A stretch of DNA of 45,580 nt, from assembly GCF_000455205.1 (NCBI RefSeq), contig NZ_AUWQ01000027.1, positions 1 to 45,580 of the forward strand, written 5' to 3'. The notes below the pieces were generated by a model. The model was not told where the DNA came from, ran no database searches, and worked only from the letters and a program-made list of their open reading frames with translations. Both the position numbers and the translations under genes were made by a program. Of this stretch, positions 8,054 through 17,433 are shown piece by piece. How positions within the stretch are numbered: position 1 is the stretch's first letter; each line of letters opens with the position of its first letter. This DNA comes from Mycobacterium sp. UM_CSW (GTDB taxonomy: Bacteria > Actinomycetota > Actinomycetes > Mycobacteriales > Mycobacteriaceae).

Positions 8054-8908
8054 TTACGGCGTCTTGAGGAAGACGTCGTTCAGGGTGACCGTGCGCAGAT
8101 CTCGGTCGCGGATGATGTCGACGAGTTGCGGATAGACGTGCGTGACCGGCGGGTGGTTGAGGTGGCCGATCACGATGGACTGCGGGGTGAAGTACTCATC
8201 GGCCATCTTCACGATGTAGTCCTCGTGGATCAGGGTGGAATCCGACAGCGACCCCGACCACAAGGTCGGCACGGTGTAGCCGAGGTCGGCGGCCACCGCG
8301 TCGACGGCGGCGTTGCGCTTCGCGTACGGCGGCCGCCAGTAGGGTTTCGCGCCGATGCCGTAGGTCTTCTTCAAGAATTGGTCGTTGCGGGTGAGCTGCT
8401 GGGCGATCTGGTCCTTGGGCAGCGTGGTCAGGTCCGGGTGCGACCAGGTGTGGTTGCCCAGTTGGATCTGCCCGGAGTCGACCAGCGGCCGCAGTAGGTC
8501 CAGGTTCTCGGTCCAGGAGTCGTAAACCCCGTTGACGAAGAACGTCAGCCGGATCCCGGTGTCCTTGGCGAACTGCGTGTAGGCGCGCACCACTTCGCTG
8601 TTGACGCCGTCGTCGACTGTCAGCGCGAGCAGATCGCCCTCGCCGGGGATTTTGGTCAGCGCGCCGCCGCCAGGCAGCGCGATGCGCGCGCTCGGCGGTG
8701 GGGGTGGCAACAGAGCCGACGGGGCCGTCGGGCCGGAGGTCGCGACGTTCGCTGGCGGCGCCTGGGCGAACGTCCGGGGTTGTGGGTCGACCACCAGGCG
8801 AGCTGCGCCCACGCCGGCCACGGTCGCCGCGGCCAGCGCCCCCAGGAAACGGCGCCGGCTCAGCTCCGGCGCGGTGCCGCCGCCGATACTCGGGACGGCG
8901 AACGTCAC
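8054..8908 (-). CDS. Tat-exported polysaccharide deacetylase (NodB domain)
   Basis: About 284 residues from GTG 8908. The frame is open to a TTG at 9022, but GTG 8908 puts the twin-arginine signal LSRRRFLGALAAATVAGVG at a natural distance from the N-terminus and has GAGAGG just upstream. The mature part carries carbohydrate-esterase-4 motifs: TVDDG (motif 1), HTWSHPDLT (motif 2 metal histidines), WRPPYAKRN (motif 3) and VIGHLNHPP (motif 5). Such enzymes remove acetyl groups from cell-wall or surface polysaccharides outside the membrane; the substrate is not evident. It lies 187 nt downstream of the esterase gene on the same strand and may share its transcript. Confidence 0.88.
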   Translation of the reverse strand: MTFAVPSIGGGTAPELSRRRFLGALAAATVAGVGAARLVVDPQPRTFAQAPPANVATSGPTAPSALLPPPPPSARIALPGGGALTKIPGEGDLLALTVDDGVNSEVVRAYTQFAKDTGIRLTFFVNGVYDSWTENLDLLRPLVDSGQIQLGNHTWSHPDLTTLPKDQIAQQLTRNDQFLKKTYGIGAKPYWRPPYAKRNAAVDAVAADLGYTVPTLWSGSLSDSTLIHEDYIVKMADEYFTPQSIVIGHLNHPPVTHVYPQLVDIIRDRDLRTVTLNDVFLKTP

Positions 8909-8949
8909 GCGCCTCTCGGGTCTTTTGCGGTGGGATGTCGGCACTCGCG

Positions 8950-8968
8950 ACCCGGTACCCCGGGTACC
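8950..8968. promoter_or_regulatory. Overlapping dyads upstream of the deacetylase
   Basis: Two palindromes are interleaved: ACCCGG-TACC-CCGGGT (8950-8965) and GGTACC-CCG-GGTACC (8954-8968). They lie about 42 nt upstream of the GTG at 8908, in the leader of the deacetylase. An operator or a leader hairpin are both possible. Confidence 0.3.
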
Positions 8969-9095
8969 TGTGTTGCCAAACTCCGCCGCCACAGCAGCGA
9001 ACGGTACCAGTGCCGGTTTCAATATGCCGGGTTCGTTACAGGAGGTTCAGCTGTGAATTGGGGCTCGAAAAGGTAACGGTCTTGCATAGCTGGCG

Positions 9096-10487
9096 TCAAT
9101 GCGGCGCGCCGCCGCCGCGCCGCGGCAGTTCGACGGGGTCGGTGCCGGGAGTCCCCAGCGTCCCGGCCAGCCAGGGCAACGACGCGGCGAACGCCTGCGC
9201 GGCAAACGGCCAGTCGTGCCTGCCGGGCTGGGTGACCACCGCGCAGGTGATCCCGTTGGCGGTCGCGACGTCGCACAGCGCGTTGGCGGCGGCGTCCTGG
9301 CCCTCGGGGTTTGCGGCGGGATCGACGCTGGGGCCGGCGATGGCGGAGTTGGCTTCCTCGGCGACGGCGTGCGGACCGGGCGACGAGGGAACGTCGAACC
9401 ACCCCGACAGCCCGGTGTAGTGGCCGTGCCGGGTCATGACGGTGGTGGGATCGAAGGCGGCCCAGGCGGCGCCGTCGCCGCCGAACAATCGGGCGACGGT
9501 CTGGTCCTTCGACCCGATGCTGGGGCTGCGGTCGCCGGCGATGTCGACGAACGCGCTGAACAGATCCGGATGCATGACCGCCAGGTCGACCGCGCAGGTG
9601 CCGCCCATCGACCATCCGGCGACGCCCCAGTTGGCGCGGTCGGCGCTCACCCCGAAGTTCGAGACGACGAAGGGCACCACGTCCTTCGTCAGGTGATCGG
9701 CGGCGTTACCGCGGGTGCCGTTGACGCATTCGGTGTCGTTGTCGAACGTGCCGGTGGGGTCGACGAACACCAGCACCGGGGCGAAGCCGTGATGCTGGGC
9801 CGCGAAGTCGTCGATGGCGGTGAAGGCGCCGCCGGGGCGCAGCCAGTCGGCGGGGGTGTTGAACGCCGAGCTGATCATCATCACCGCCGGCAGCCGGGGC
9901 GGCGGATTGCTGTTGAACCAGGCCGGGGGCAGATAGACCAGCTCCTGGCGGTGCGGGAAGTGCGACGCGTCGGCGCTGATCGTCACGGGCACCACGACGC
10001 CCTTGGCGGGCTTGGTCCCCTCGAGCTGCATCGCGGTGACCCTGAGCCGATCGATTTGATCGGGCAGGGGCTGCGAGGTCAGCTGGTCCCAGGCCGCCGC
10101 CACGGTGGGGAAGTAGCCGACCCAGCCGTTCAACGCGAGGGCCGCGCACAGCGCGCACAGCGGCACCGAAACCACTGCCAGGCCGCGTCGCCACCAGCGG
10201 GCGCCCGGCCAGCCGAGGGCCAGCACCGCGACCGCGAGCCCGCTAATCGCGATCCACAGCCACAGCGTCACCGGGGCCGGGTCCCCGGCCACACCGATCG
10301 ACGTGATGTACCAATACGACAGCGCGGTGGCCAGGCCCGCGACGCCCAGCGCCACCGGAAGCGCCCAGCCGCGCCAACGGCGCCTCGTCACACCGATCGC
10401 GCCGACGACGACCAGCAGCGCGAGCGCTTGCGCCGCCACCGGCAGCCAGCCATGCAGCAAGGACAGCTGTTCGACGAATGGGGGCAA
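9096..10487 (-). CDS. Membrane-anchored alpha/beta-hydrolase esterase
   Basis: A 463-residue protein starting at TTG 10487 with GAAGG about 9 nt upstream. The first 125 residues contain four predicted membrane helices, including AAQALALLVVVGAIGV, ALPVALGVAGLATAL and IAISGLAVAVLALGW. The rest is a PF00756-type esterase domain like that of the antigen 85 family: ELVYLPPAW, the nucleophile elbow GWSMGGTCA and a late GRHDWPFAAQAF that supplies the probable catalytic histidine. An esterase or acyltransferase acting at the outer face of the membrane is expected. Whether it acts on lipids, mycolates or foreign esters cannot be told. It lies between the copper ATPase and the deacetylase genes on the same strand. 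Confidence 0.85.
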   Translation of the reverse strand: MPPFVEQLSLLHGWLPVAAQALALLVVVGAIGVTRRRWRGWALPVALGVAGLATALSYWYITSIGVAGDPAPVTLWLWIAISGLAVAVLALGWPGARWWRRGLAVVSVPLCALCAALALNGWVGYFPTVAAAWDQLTSQPLPDQIDRLRVTAMQLEGTKPAKGVVVPVTISADASHFPHRQELVYLPPAWFNSNPPPRLPAVMMISSAFNTPADWLRPGGAFTAIDDFAAQHHGFAPVLVFVDPTGTFDNDTECVNGTRGNAADHLTKDVVPFVVSNFGVSADRANWGVAGWSMGGTCAVDLAVMHPDLFSAFVDIAGDRSPSIGSKDQTVARLFGGDGAAWAAFDPTTVMTRHGHYTGLSGWFDVPSSPGPHAVAEEANSAIAGPSVDPAANPEGQDAAANALCDVATANGITCAVVTQPGRHDWPFAAQAFAASLPWLAGTLGTPGTDPVELPRRGGGAPH

Positions 10488-10568
10488 CGGCGGCGACCTT
10501 CGCTAAATCAAATCTGGTTGCGAATAACCCACCGGCCAAGGCTTGAAGAACGCGGTAGGCCAGACCAA

Positions 10569-12760
<2,192 letters not shown>

Positions 12761-12764
<4 letters not shown>

Positions 12765-12973
12765 GCGACCAGGACCGCCTGATAGCCGGCCTCGTCGACC
12801 GCTTCCAGCACCGCGCTCGCGTCGACCGGAAGGGTGCTCCGCACGACGAGCCTGCCCGTGCCGGCGTCGACGTCCACGCCGTCCACGCCGGGGATCCGGC
12901 CCACCTCGTCCTTCACGGCGGCCTCGCAGTGCCCGCACGTCATCCCGGTGACGCGGTACTCGTTGGTCGCCAT
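12761..12973 (-). CDS. CopZ-like HMA-domain metallochaperone
   Basis: A 70-residue single HMA domain with the metal site GMTCGHC (residues 10-16), the usual size for CopZ-type copper chaperones. ATG 12973 is placed by AAGGAG with a 4-nt spacer. Its TGA overlaps the GTG of the copper ATPase by four bases. It is expected to bind Cu(I) in the cytoplasm and deliver it to the pump. The His between the two cysteines is seen in several actinobacterial and Gram-positive CopZ proteins. A dyad 30-65 nt upstream is a candidate copper-sensor operator. Confidence 0.93.
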
Positions 12974-13001
12974 GAAACTCCTTCTCGATGCCCCTGTGGA
13001 A

Positions 13002-13037
13002 GGCGGTATTCCCGTTATACGGGCGCCGGTTACCGCC
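13002..13037. promoter_or_regulatory. Nested inverted repeats at the copper-operon promoter
   Basis: The inner dyad CCCGT-TAT-ACGGG occupies 13011-13023. An outer pair, GGCGGTA (13002-13008) and TACCGCC (13031-13037), surrounds it. On the minus strand, TATAAC at 13019-13014 could serve as the -10 box and lies inside the inner dyad, about 40 nt before the chaperone start. GC-rich palindromes flanked by TA are typical of CsoR/RicR copper-repressor sites. No such regulator gene is in the window, so the identity is inferred. Confidence 0.5.
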
Positions 13038-13083
13038 GGCCACCCGGGGACTGTGCCGGTCGCCCGAACTTGCGCCGGCCGGG

Positions 13084-14160
13084 CTACGGCTCCGACAGCA
13101 GCAGCATGACCCGGCCGGTGGAAGGCGGCGCGGGAAATGCGCCCACGTCGAAGCCGTAGTACTTGCGCTCATCGGCCGAGACGGCATCGATCACCTTGCC
13201 TGTCGCGGTGAGTTCGCCATTGCGAACCTGGGCCATCATGCCCTTGAAGTCGGGCACCGCCATCGATTCGGCGAGTAGCAGCGCCTCACCACCGGTGCGC
13301 AGGGCCACCAACACGCCCGCTCCCGCGTAGTTGTTGCCACCGCGGCCGAGGCCCGCGGGCGCCCAATAGGCGGGGGTCGAGGCCACGGTGCCCTTCACCC
13401 GCCGATACTCGCCGGGATGTTCCGCGTCGGCGACGGTGACGACGGGCAGCCGGGCGATTGTGCGCTTTTCCTTCAACCACAATCCGCCGAGCGGGAGGCA
13501 GGCGATGGCGTACATCAACAACACCAGCGCGAGTACCGGCTTCCAGGCGATCTCCCAGCCGAGCCGCCGCGCTGAGATCGGCAAGCCACGCAACTGCGCA
13601 TCGAGCTCGCGGCGACCGAATTTGAAGACGTACCAAGCCAATACGCGCGCCAGCGCCATGCACGCGATGATGATCAGACCCACGATGCCGCACACCCGCC
13701 AGTAGAAGGTGCTGTCGCCTTGGTTGATGGTCGCCGCGAGCATCACGGCGGGGATCGGGGCGGTGATCAGCAACAGCAGCGCGTACGACGGGTGGCTGGT
13801 CAGGTACGGGTAGGTCACGCGCCAGGCGCGGTTGCCGCCGTAGACGGTCACCTGGCCGATGTCGGCGTGCACCGTCGGTGTCCACGACCCCTGCACCACC
13901 CTTGGCCTGACCAACGAGCGGACGAAGAAGAACCCGAAGAACAGCGACACCGCGAGCGCTCCCCAGAAGGTGCCGTCGAGCCGCTCGCCGGTGCCCGGCA
14001 CCCCGAACGCGCCGTGGATATCGATGACCTTGCCGATGAAGAACATCAGCGGCATCACGACGAAGAACTCCATCAGCCATATCTGGATCAGCTGGGGAAT
14101 CCGTGAGCCGAGGCGGTCGAAGGCCAGCACCCGTTGCCAGAGAAACCGCAGAACCCGCAC
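13084..14160 (-). CDS. Conserved membrane protein of unknown function
   Basis: A 358-residue protein starting at GTG 14160. I do not recognise the family. It has a membrane pair near the N-terminus ([15 protein letters not shown], then [16 protein letters not shown]), two further helices in the middle ([17 protein letters not shown] and [20 protein letters not shown]) and one more around [21 protein letters not shown] soluble C-terminal domain of about 120 residues follows, with a glycine-rich loop ([13 protein letters not shown]) and a repeat-like LLLAESMAV stretch. The layout suggests a membrane anchor with a cytosolic or periplasmic beta-rich domain. It ends just upstream of the copper promoter region and begins after the SDR gene; no functional link is evident. 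Confidence 0.7.
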   Translation of the reverse strand: MRVLRFLWQRVLAFDRLGSRIPQLIQIWLMEFFVVMPLMFFIGKVIDIHGAFGVPGTGERLDGTFWGALAVSLFFGFFFVRSLVRPRVVQGSWTPTVHADIGQVTVYGGNRAWRVTYPYLTSHPSYALLLLITAPIPAVMLAATINQGDSTFYWRVCGIVGLIIIACMALARVLAWYVFKFGRRELDAQLRGLPISARRLGWEIAWKPVLALVLLMYAIACLPLGGLWLKEKRTIARLPVVTVADAEHPGEYRRVKGTVASTPAYWAPAGLGRGGNNYAGAGVLVALRTGGEALLLAESMAVPDFKGMMAQVRNGELTATGKVIDAVSADERKYYGFDVGAFPAPPSTGRVMLLLSEP

Positions 14161-14181
14161 GACCAGGCACTCTAGCGGGCT

Positions 14182-15003
14182 TCAGACGTAGCCGACGCCG
14201 ATGTCGACCGACACCTGACTGGCGGTGACCAGCCTGGACTGGTCCGAGACCAGCCACGCGACCGCATCGGAGATGTCTTCGGGCTGGGCGATGCCGTCGG
14301 GCAGCAGCGGTTTGTGCATGCCCCGCAGGTGTGGGTAGCTGTCGGCGGCCGATCGAAGCGCGTCGCGCATCCGGCCGGTGCCCATCGGGGTGGCCACCGC
14401 TCCCGGGTTCAAACTGTTGACGCGGATGTTGTAGCGGCCGAGTTCGGCGGCGAAGGCGCGCGCCATCCCGACGACGGCATGTTTGCTCGCCGTGTAGTGG
14501 ACCATGAACGACTGCATGTTGATGCCGGCGGCGGATCCGATGAGGATGATCGAGCCGCCGCGACCGCCGTCGATGATGTGGTGAGCGCCGGCCATCACGG
14601 TGTTCCAGGTGCCGATCACGTTGGTGTCGATGGTGTCGCGAAACGCTTGCGCGGTGATCTGGTCCCAGGGCGCGGGACTGCAGATCCCCGCGTTGGCGAC
14701 GATGATGTCCAGGCGGCCCAACTCCGCGACGGCCGCGTCGACGGCGGCCGTGAGCGCGTCGAGGTCACGGATGTCGACCGCCGAAGTGATGGCCCTTCGG
14801 CCGTTGGCGCTCACGAGTCGCGCCGTCTCGGCCAGGTCGTCGGGCGTCGCTGAATCGTAGGGAACGCTGGGCGGCAACGGCCCGGCGATATCGACCGCGA
14901 TGATGTCGGCGCCTTCGGCGCTGAGCCGCACCGCATGCGCCCGCCCTTGTCCCCGCGCGGCGCCGGTAATCAACGCCACCCTTCCCGGAATCGACTGGCT
15001 CAC
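14182..15003 (-). CDS. Mycofactocin-coupled SDR family oxidoreductase
   Basis: About 273 residues from GTG 15003, set by GGGGAGG with a 6-nt spacer; the frame upstream of it is not needed. The N-terminal cofactor motif is TGAARGQG, followed by ADIIAVDI and an insertion YDSATPDDLAETARLV. The catalytic part has VANAGIC, a serine in IGSAAG and YTASK. The GAARGQGR motif plus the insertion after the second strand are hallmarks of SDRs whose NAD is tightly bound and which pass electrons to the peptide cofactor mycofactocin. It probably oxidises an alcohol. No mycofactocin biosynthesis gene is in the window. It is divergent from the SRPBCC gene across a double palindrome. Confidence 0.9.
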   Translation of the reverse strand: MSQSIPGRVALITGAARGQGRAHAVRLSAEGADIIAVDIAGPLPPSVPYDSATPDDLAETARLVSANGRRAITSAVDIRDLDALTAAVDAAVAELGRLDIIVANAGICSPAPWDQITAQAFRDTIDTNVIGTWNTVMAGAHHIIDGGRGGSIILIGSAAGINMQSFMVHYTASKHAVVGMARAFAAELGRYNIRVNSLNPGAVATPMGTGRMRDALRSAADSYPHLRGMHKPLLPDGIAQPEDISDAVAWLVSDQSRLVTASQVSVDIGVGYV

Positions 15004-15026
15004 CGAACGCCTCCCCGCTGAACGTC

Positions 15027-15048
15027 GTTGTTCGAACAACAGTGTTGT
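15027..15048. promoter_or_regulatory. Double palindrome with alternating GTTGT/ACAAC half-sites
   Basis: GTTGTTCGAACAAC at 15027-15040 is a perfect 14-bp palindrome. It shares its right arm with a second dyad, ACAAC-AGT-GTTGT (15036-15048), giving three alternating half-sites. The element lies between the divergent SDR (start 15003) and SRPBCC (start 15114) genes. Arrays of overlapping dyads of this size are typical of TetR- or FadR-type operators. The cognate regulator may be one of the two TetR genes about 1.5 kb downstream, but their own promoters carry a different motif. Confidence 0.55.
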
Positions 15049-15113
15049 AAAGGTTCAATCCGGCGAAGCGTAGCGTCGAGTCCGCGCTGCCGGACACCCG
15101 GAAGGAGACCGTC

Positions 15114-15587
15114 ATGACCGTCAACCTTGTGGACGCGGGTCCCCGACAGGTGAGCCGCTCGGTCGAAGTGGACGCCCCGGCCGCCGAGCTGTACGCGATG
15201 GCCATCGATCCGCGGCGGCACCACGAACTGGACGGATCGGGCACGGTGGGCGACAACATCAGTGTTCCCGCGGAAATGGCTGTGGGATCGAAGTTTTCGA
15301 CCAAGATGAAGATGTATGGCGTGCCGTACCGCATCACCAGCCGGGTGACGGCCCTCAAACCGAATGAGCTGATCGAATGGCGCCACCCCGTGGGACACCG
15401 CTGGCGCTGGGAGTTCGAACCGCTGTCACCGACGAGGACGCGGGTCACCGAGACGTTCGACTACCGCGAGGCCGGCGCGATCAAGAACGCGCTGAAGTAC
15501 TACGAGCTGATGGGTTTCCGCAAAGCCAACGCCGAAGGCATCGAGGCGACGCTGGCCAAGCTGCGCGACCGTTACGCGGGACAGTAG
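15114..15587 (+). CDS. SRPBCC (START-like) domain protein
   Basis: A 157-residue protein starting at ATG 15114 with GAAGGAG 7 nt upstream. The sequence follows the SRPBCC/polyketide-cyclase fold: [20 protein letters not shown] at the N-terminus, [20 protein letters not shown] in the middle, [13 protein letters not shown], and a long C-terminal helix. Members bind hydrophobic ligands in a deep pocket; some are cyclases or dehydratases. A second SRPBCC protein at 37045 has a similar HLWRWELQP segment. The divergent mycofactocin-type SDR suggests that the two work on the same small-molecule pathway. Confidence 0.85.
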   Translation: MTVNLVDAGPRQVSRSVEVDAPAAELYAMAIDPRRHHELDGSGTVGDNISVPAEMAVGSKFSTKMKMYGVPYRITSRVTALKPNELIEWRHPVGHRWRWEFEPLSPTRTRVTETFDYREAGAIKNALKYYELMGFRKANAEGIEATLAKLRDRYAGQ

Positions 15588-15696
15588 ATCCGGGTCCGAG
15601 TATTTGGGTCAGTGAACCCAAACGTGTCGCCGACCGTGGTCTTGTCGGGAACGATTGCCCGCCCACCGACCCGCTCGGCGAAAGGATCCCTTCTCG

Positions 15697-16188
15697 ATGA
15701 TCGACCACGCCCCGTCGCCCGCCATCACGTCGTATCGGGTGGCCGAGTTGCTGACCCGCGCGGGACAGCTGATCAGCCGTTATGGGCTGGTGGTCGTCCT
15801 GGCCTGGATCGGGTTCGGCAAGTACGTGAAGATGGAATCCCGGGTGCTCATCGAGCACAACCCGCTGATGAGTTGGATTTATCACGTGGCCTCGGTCAGC
15901 ACGGTGGCACGTGGGCTGGGGACGATGGAAATCGTTGCGGCGCTTCTCATTGCGCTGCGACCGGTGTGGCCGCGGGCATCGGTGGTCGGCAGCGCGCTTG
16001 CCGTGGTGCTATTCATGGGAACGCTGAGCTTCCTGTTCACCACGCCGGGGGTCGTGTCGACCCACGCCGCCGGCATTCCGGTGCTGTCCGCGCTGCCGGG
16101 TCAGTTCCTGCTCAAGGATCTCGTTTTGATCGGCGTTGCGCTGTGGACGCTCGGCGACTCGCTCGCGGCTCGAAAAGCGTTCCCCTGA
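15697..16188 (+). CDS. DUF417 (YkgB/RclC-like) inner-membrane protein
   Basis: A 163-residue protein starting at ATG 15697, chosen over the 14-codon upstream extension because it begins the hydrophobic protein at a natural place. Four membrane helices are visible: YGLVVVLAWIGFGKY, ARGLGTMEIVAALLIALRPV, VVGSALAVVLFMGTLSFLFT and LLKDLVLIGVALWTLG. The FGKYVKMES loop and the GQFLLKDL motif are typical of the family that includes E. coli RclC (YkgB), linked there to reactive chlorine resistance. The role here is inferred only from the family. The last 77 nt overlap the 3' end of the convergent TetR gene. Confidence 0.82.
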   Translation: MIDHAPSPAITSYRVAELLTRAGQLISRYGLVVVLAWIGFGKYVKMESRVLIEHNPLMSWIYHVASVSTVARGLGTMEIVAALLIALRPVWPRASVVGSALAVVLFMGTLSFLFTTPGVVSTHAAGIPVLSALPGQFLLKDLVLIGVALWTLGDSLAARKAFP

Positions 16189-16750
16189 GCAGCTTTTTGG
16201 CCGACGCCAGCGTGGCGGCGTACGCGTCCGCGGTCAGGTTGGCCGACCGGTCCGTCAGCCCACGGGCCAGCGCGTAGATTGCGTTGACCGCGGCGCCCGG
16301 GTCGGTATCGGGCGACAGCGCTCCCCGCGCCTGAGCGTCCCGGACGATGCCATCGATGGTGTCGCGCAAGCCTTTTAGGCCGGCATGCCCGCGCATCGCG
16401 CGTTCGAACGCGGCCAGGTGCGGATACTCGCGCAGCAACCTGTCCAGCTCGTCCAGCATCGCCTCGAGGCGCTCGACAACGTCATCGGAATGCGCCGCGG
16501 CGGACCGCACCCGTGGCAACGCGATCTCGTCGATCTCCCGGACGGTCGCCGTGAGCAACTCGGACTTGTTCGGGAAATAGTGGTACAGGCTGCCGCTGGT
16601 CATGTCGGCGGCCTTGGCGATCTCCCGAATTGTCGCCTGGGAGTAGCCCACCTCCGCCACGCAGCGCATCGCCGCGGTGATTATTCGAGCGCGGGTCCGC
16701 TCGCCGCTGGCGCCCACCGGGCGCCCCAACTGCGACCGCGCGGCGTTCAT
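16112..16750 (-). CDS. TetR-family regulator (paralogue 1)
   Basis: A 212-residue regulator starting at ATG 16750 with GGAGGT upstream. The N-terminal helix-turn-helix is ATIREIAKAADMTSGSLYHY followed by FPNKSEL. The C-terminal ligand domain contains LREYPHLAAFERAMRGH. It is clearly paralogous to the divergent TetR starting at 16811: both begin LGRPVGASGE and share the HTH, the ALPR-R-AA stretch and the REYP-LAAFE segment. It has a C-terminal basic tail (about 20 residues rich in Arg/Ser) that the paralogue lacks. Its 3' end overlaps the DUF417 gene by 77 nt, an antisense arrangement that may link their expression. Confidence 0.92.
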   Translation of the reverse strand: MNAARSQLGRPVGASGERTRARIITAAMRCVAEVGYSQATIREIAKAADMTSGSLYHYFPNKSELLTATVREIDEIALPRVRSAAAHSDDVVERLEAMLDELDRLLREYPHLAAFERAMRGHAGLKGLRDTIDGIVRDAQARGALSPDTDPGAAVNAIYALARGLTDRSANLTADAYAATLASAKKLLRGTLFEPRASRRASTAQRRSKRDP

Positions 16751-16785
16751 GCGGGCGCACCTCCGAGCAGGAACCGGATATTAAT

Positions 16786-16803
16786 TGATCGTTCGATTAT
16801 ATT
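16786..16803 (+). promoter_or_regulatory. Operator and leaderless promoter between the twin TetR genes
   Basis: TGATC-GTT-CGATT at 16786-16798 contains the dyad ATCG-TT-CGAT. It is followed at once by TATATT (16798-16803), 7 nt before the ATG at 16811. That spacing fits a -10 box for a leaderless transcript of the right-hand TetR gene. The same TGATC-N3-CGATT motif recurs at 17395-17407 before the monooxygenase gene, so one regulator probably binds both. Confidence 0.6.
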
Positions 16804-16810
16804 CGACGGC

Positions 16811-17392
16811 ATGCTAGGTCGCCCGGTCGGCGCCAGCGGCGAGGAGACGCGCCAGCGGATAATCGTCGCCACCATGCGGTGCGTGGCCAGCGTCGGATAC
16901 TCCCGCGCGACCATCCGGGAGATCGCCCGCACGGCCGACGTCACCAGCGCGAGCCTGTACAACTATTTCCCGAACAAGTCCGAGTTGATCAAGGCCGCCG
17001 TCGCCGCACGAACCGAGGTCGCGTTGCCGCGGCTGCGCGAGGCGGCCGGGAGCCCCGGTGACGTCGTCGACCGGATCGAAGCCGTGCTCGACGAATCCGG
17101 CCGGTTGATGCGCGAGTACCCCGACCTGGCGGCCTTCGAGTGGGCGATCCGCGCCGAGGGCGCAGTCGATCCCGGGGCGCACGGCGCCGGCTTTCAGGCG
17201 TTCCGCGAGATCATCGAGGGCATCGTCGGACGCGCCGGCAAATCGGGTCCGGTCGAAGCGATCTATTCGTTGATCTACGGGCTGACCGAACTGGCGGCCA
17301 CGCTGCCGCCCGAGGACTACCACGCGGCGCTGGGCGCGGCCAAGCGGCTGGTCAGGGGCACGCTGCTGGGCGTCGGTCCACCGGCCCATTGA
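16811..17392 (+). CDS. TetR-family regulator (paralogue 2)
   Basis: A 193-residue regulator starting at ATG 16811 without an SD; a TATATT -10 lies 7 nt upstream, so a leaderless mRNA is likely. The HTH reads ATIREIARTADVTSASLYNY, followed by FPNKSEL; the ligand domain contains LMREYPDLAAFEWAIRAEG. It is a diverged duplicate of the neighbouring TetR gene. The stop codon at 17390-17392 runs directly into a 24-bp near-palindrome in front of the first monooxygenase gene. It is the most likely regulator of the two monooxygenases and of its own divergent promoter. Confidence 0.92.
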   Translation: MLGRPVGASGEETRQRIIVATMRCVASVGYSRATIREIARTADVTSASLYNYFPNKSELIKAAVAARTEVALPRLREAAGSPGDVVDRIEAVLDESGRLMREYPDLAAFEWAIRAEGAVDPGAHGAGFQAFREIIEGIVGRAGKSGPVEAIYSLIYGLTELAATLPPEDYHAALGAAKRLVRGTLLGVGPPAH

Positions 17393-17415
17393 TATGATCA
17401 AACGATTGATTATAT
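17392..17415 (+). promoter_or_regulatory. Near-perfect 24-bp palindrome before the monooxygenase operon
   Basis: The core ATCAA-ACGA-TTGAT (17397-17410) is flanked by ATAT on both sides, interrupted by one mismatched pair, giving a symmetric element over 17392-17415. It contains TGATC-AAA-CGATT, the motif also found between the two TetR genes. The right ATAT overlaps a TATATA -10 candidate (17411-17416), placing initiation roughly 10 nt before the ATG at 17434. Repression by a neighbouring TetR protein is the simplest reading. Confidence 0.65.
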
Positions 17416-17433
17416 AGTCGCCCCGGGGTCACG

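Noticed and set aside
12765-13187. Upstream extension of the copper ATPase frame to 13187
   Set aside because: It is out of frame with the HMA chaperone gene that occupies the same DNA and has its own SD and CxxC motif. The GTGA overlap gives a natural start at 12764.
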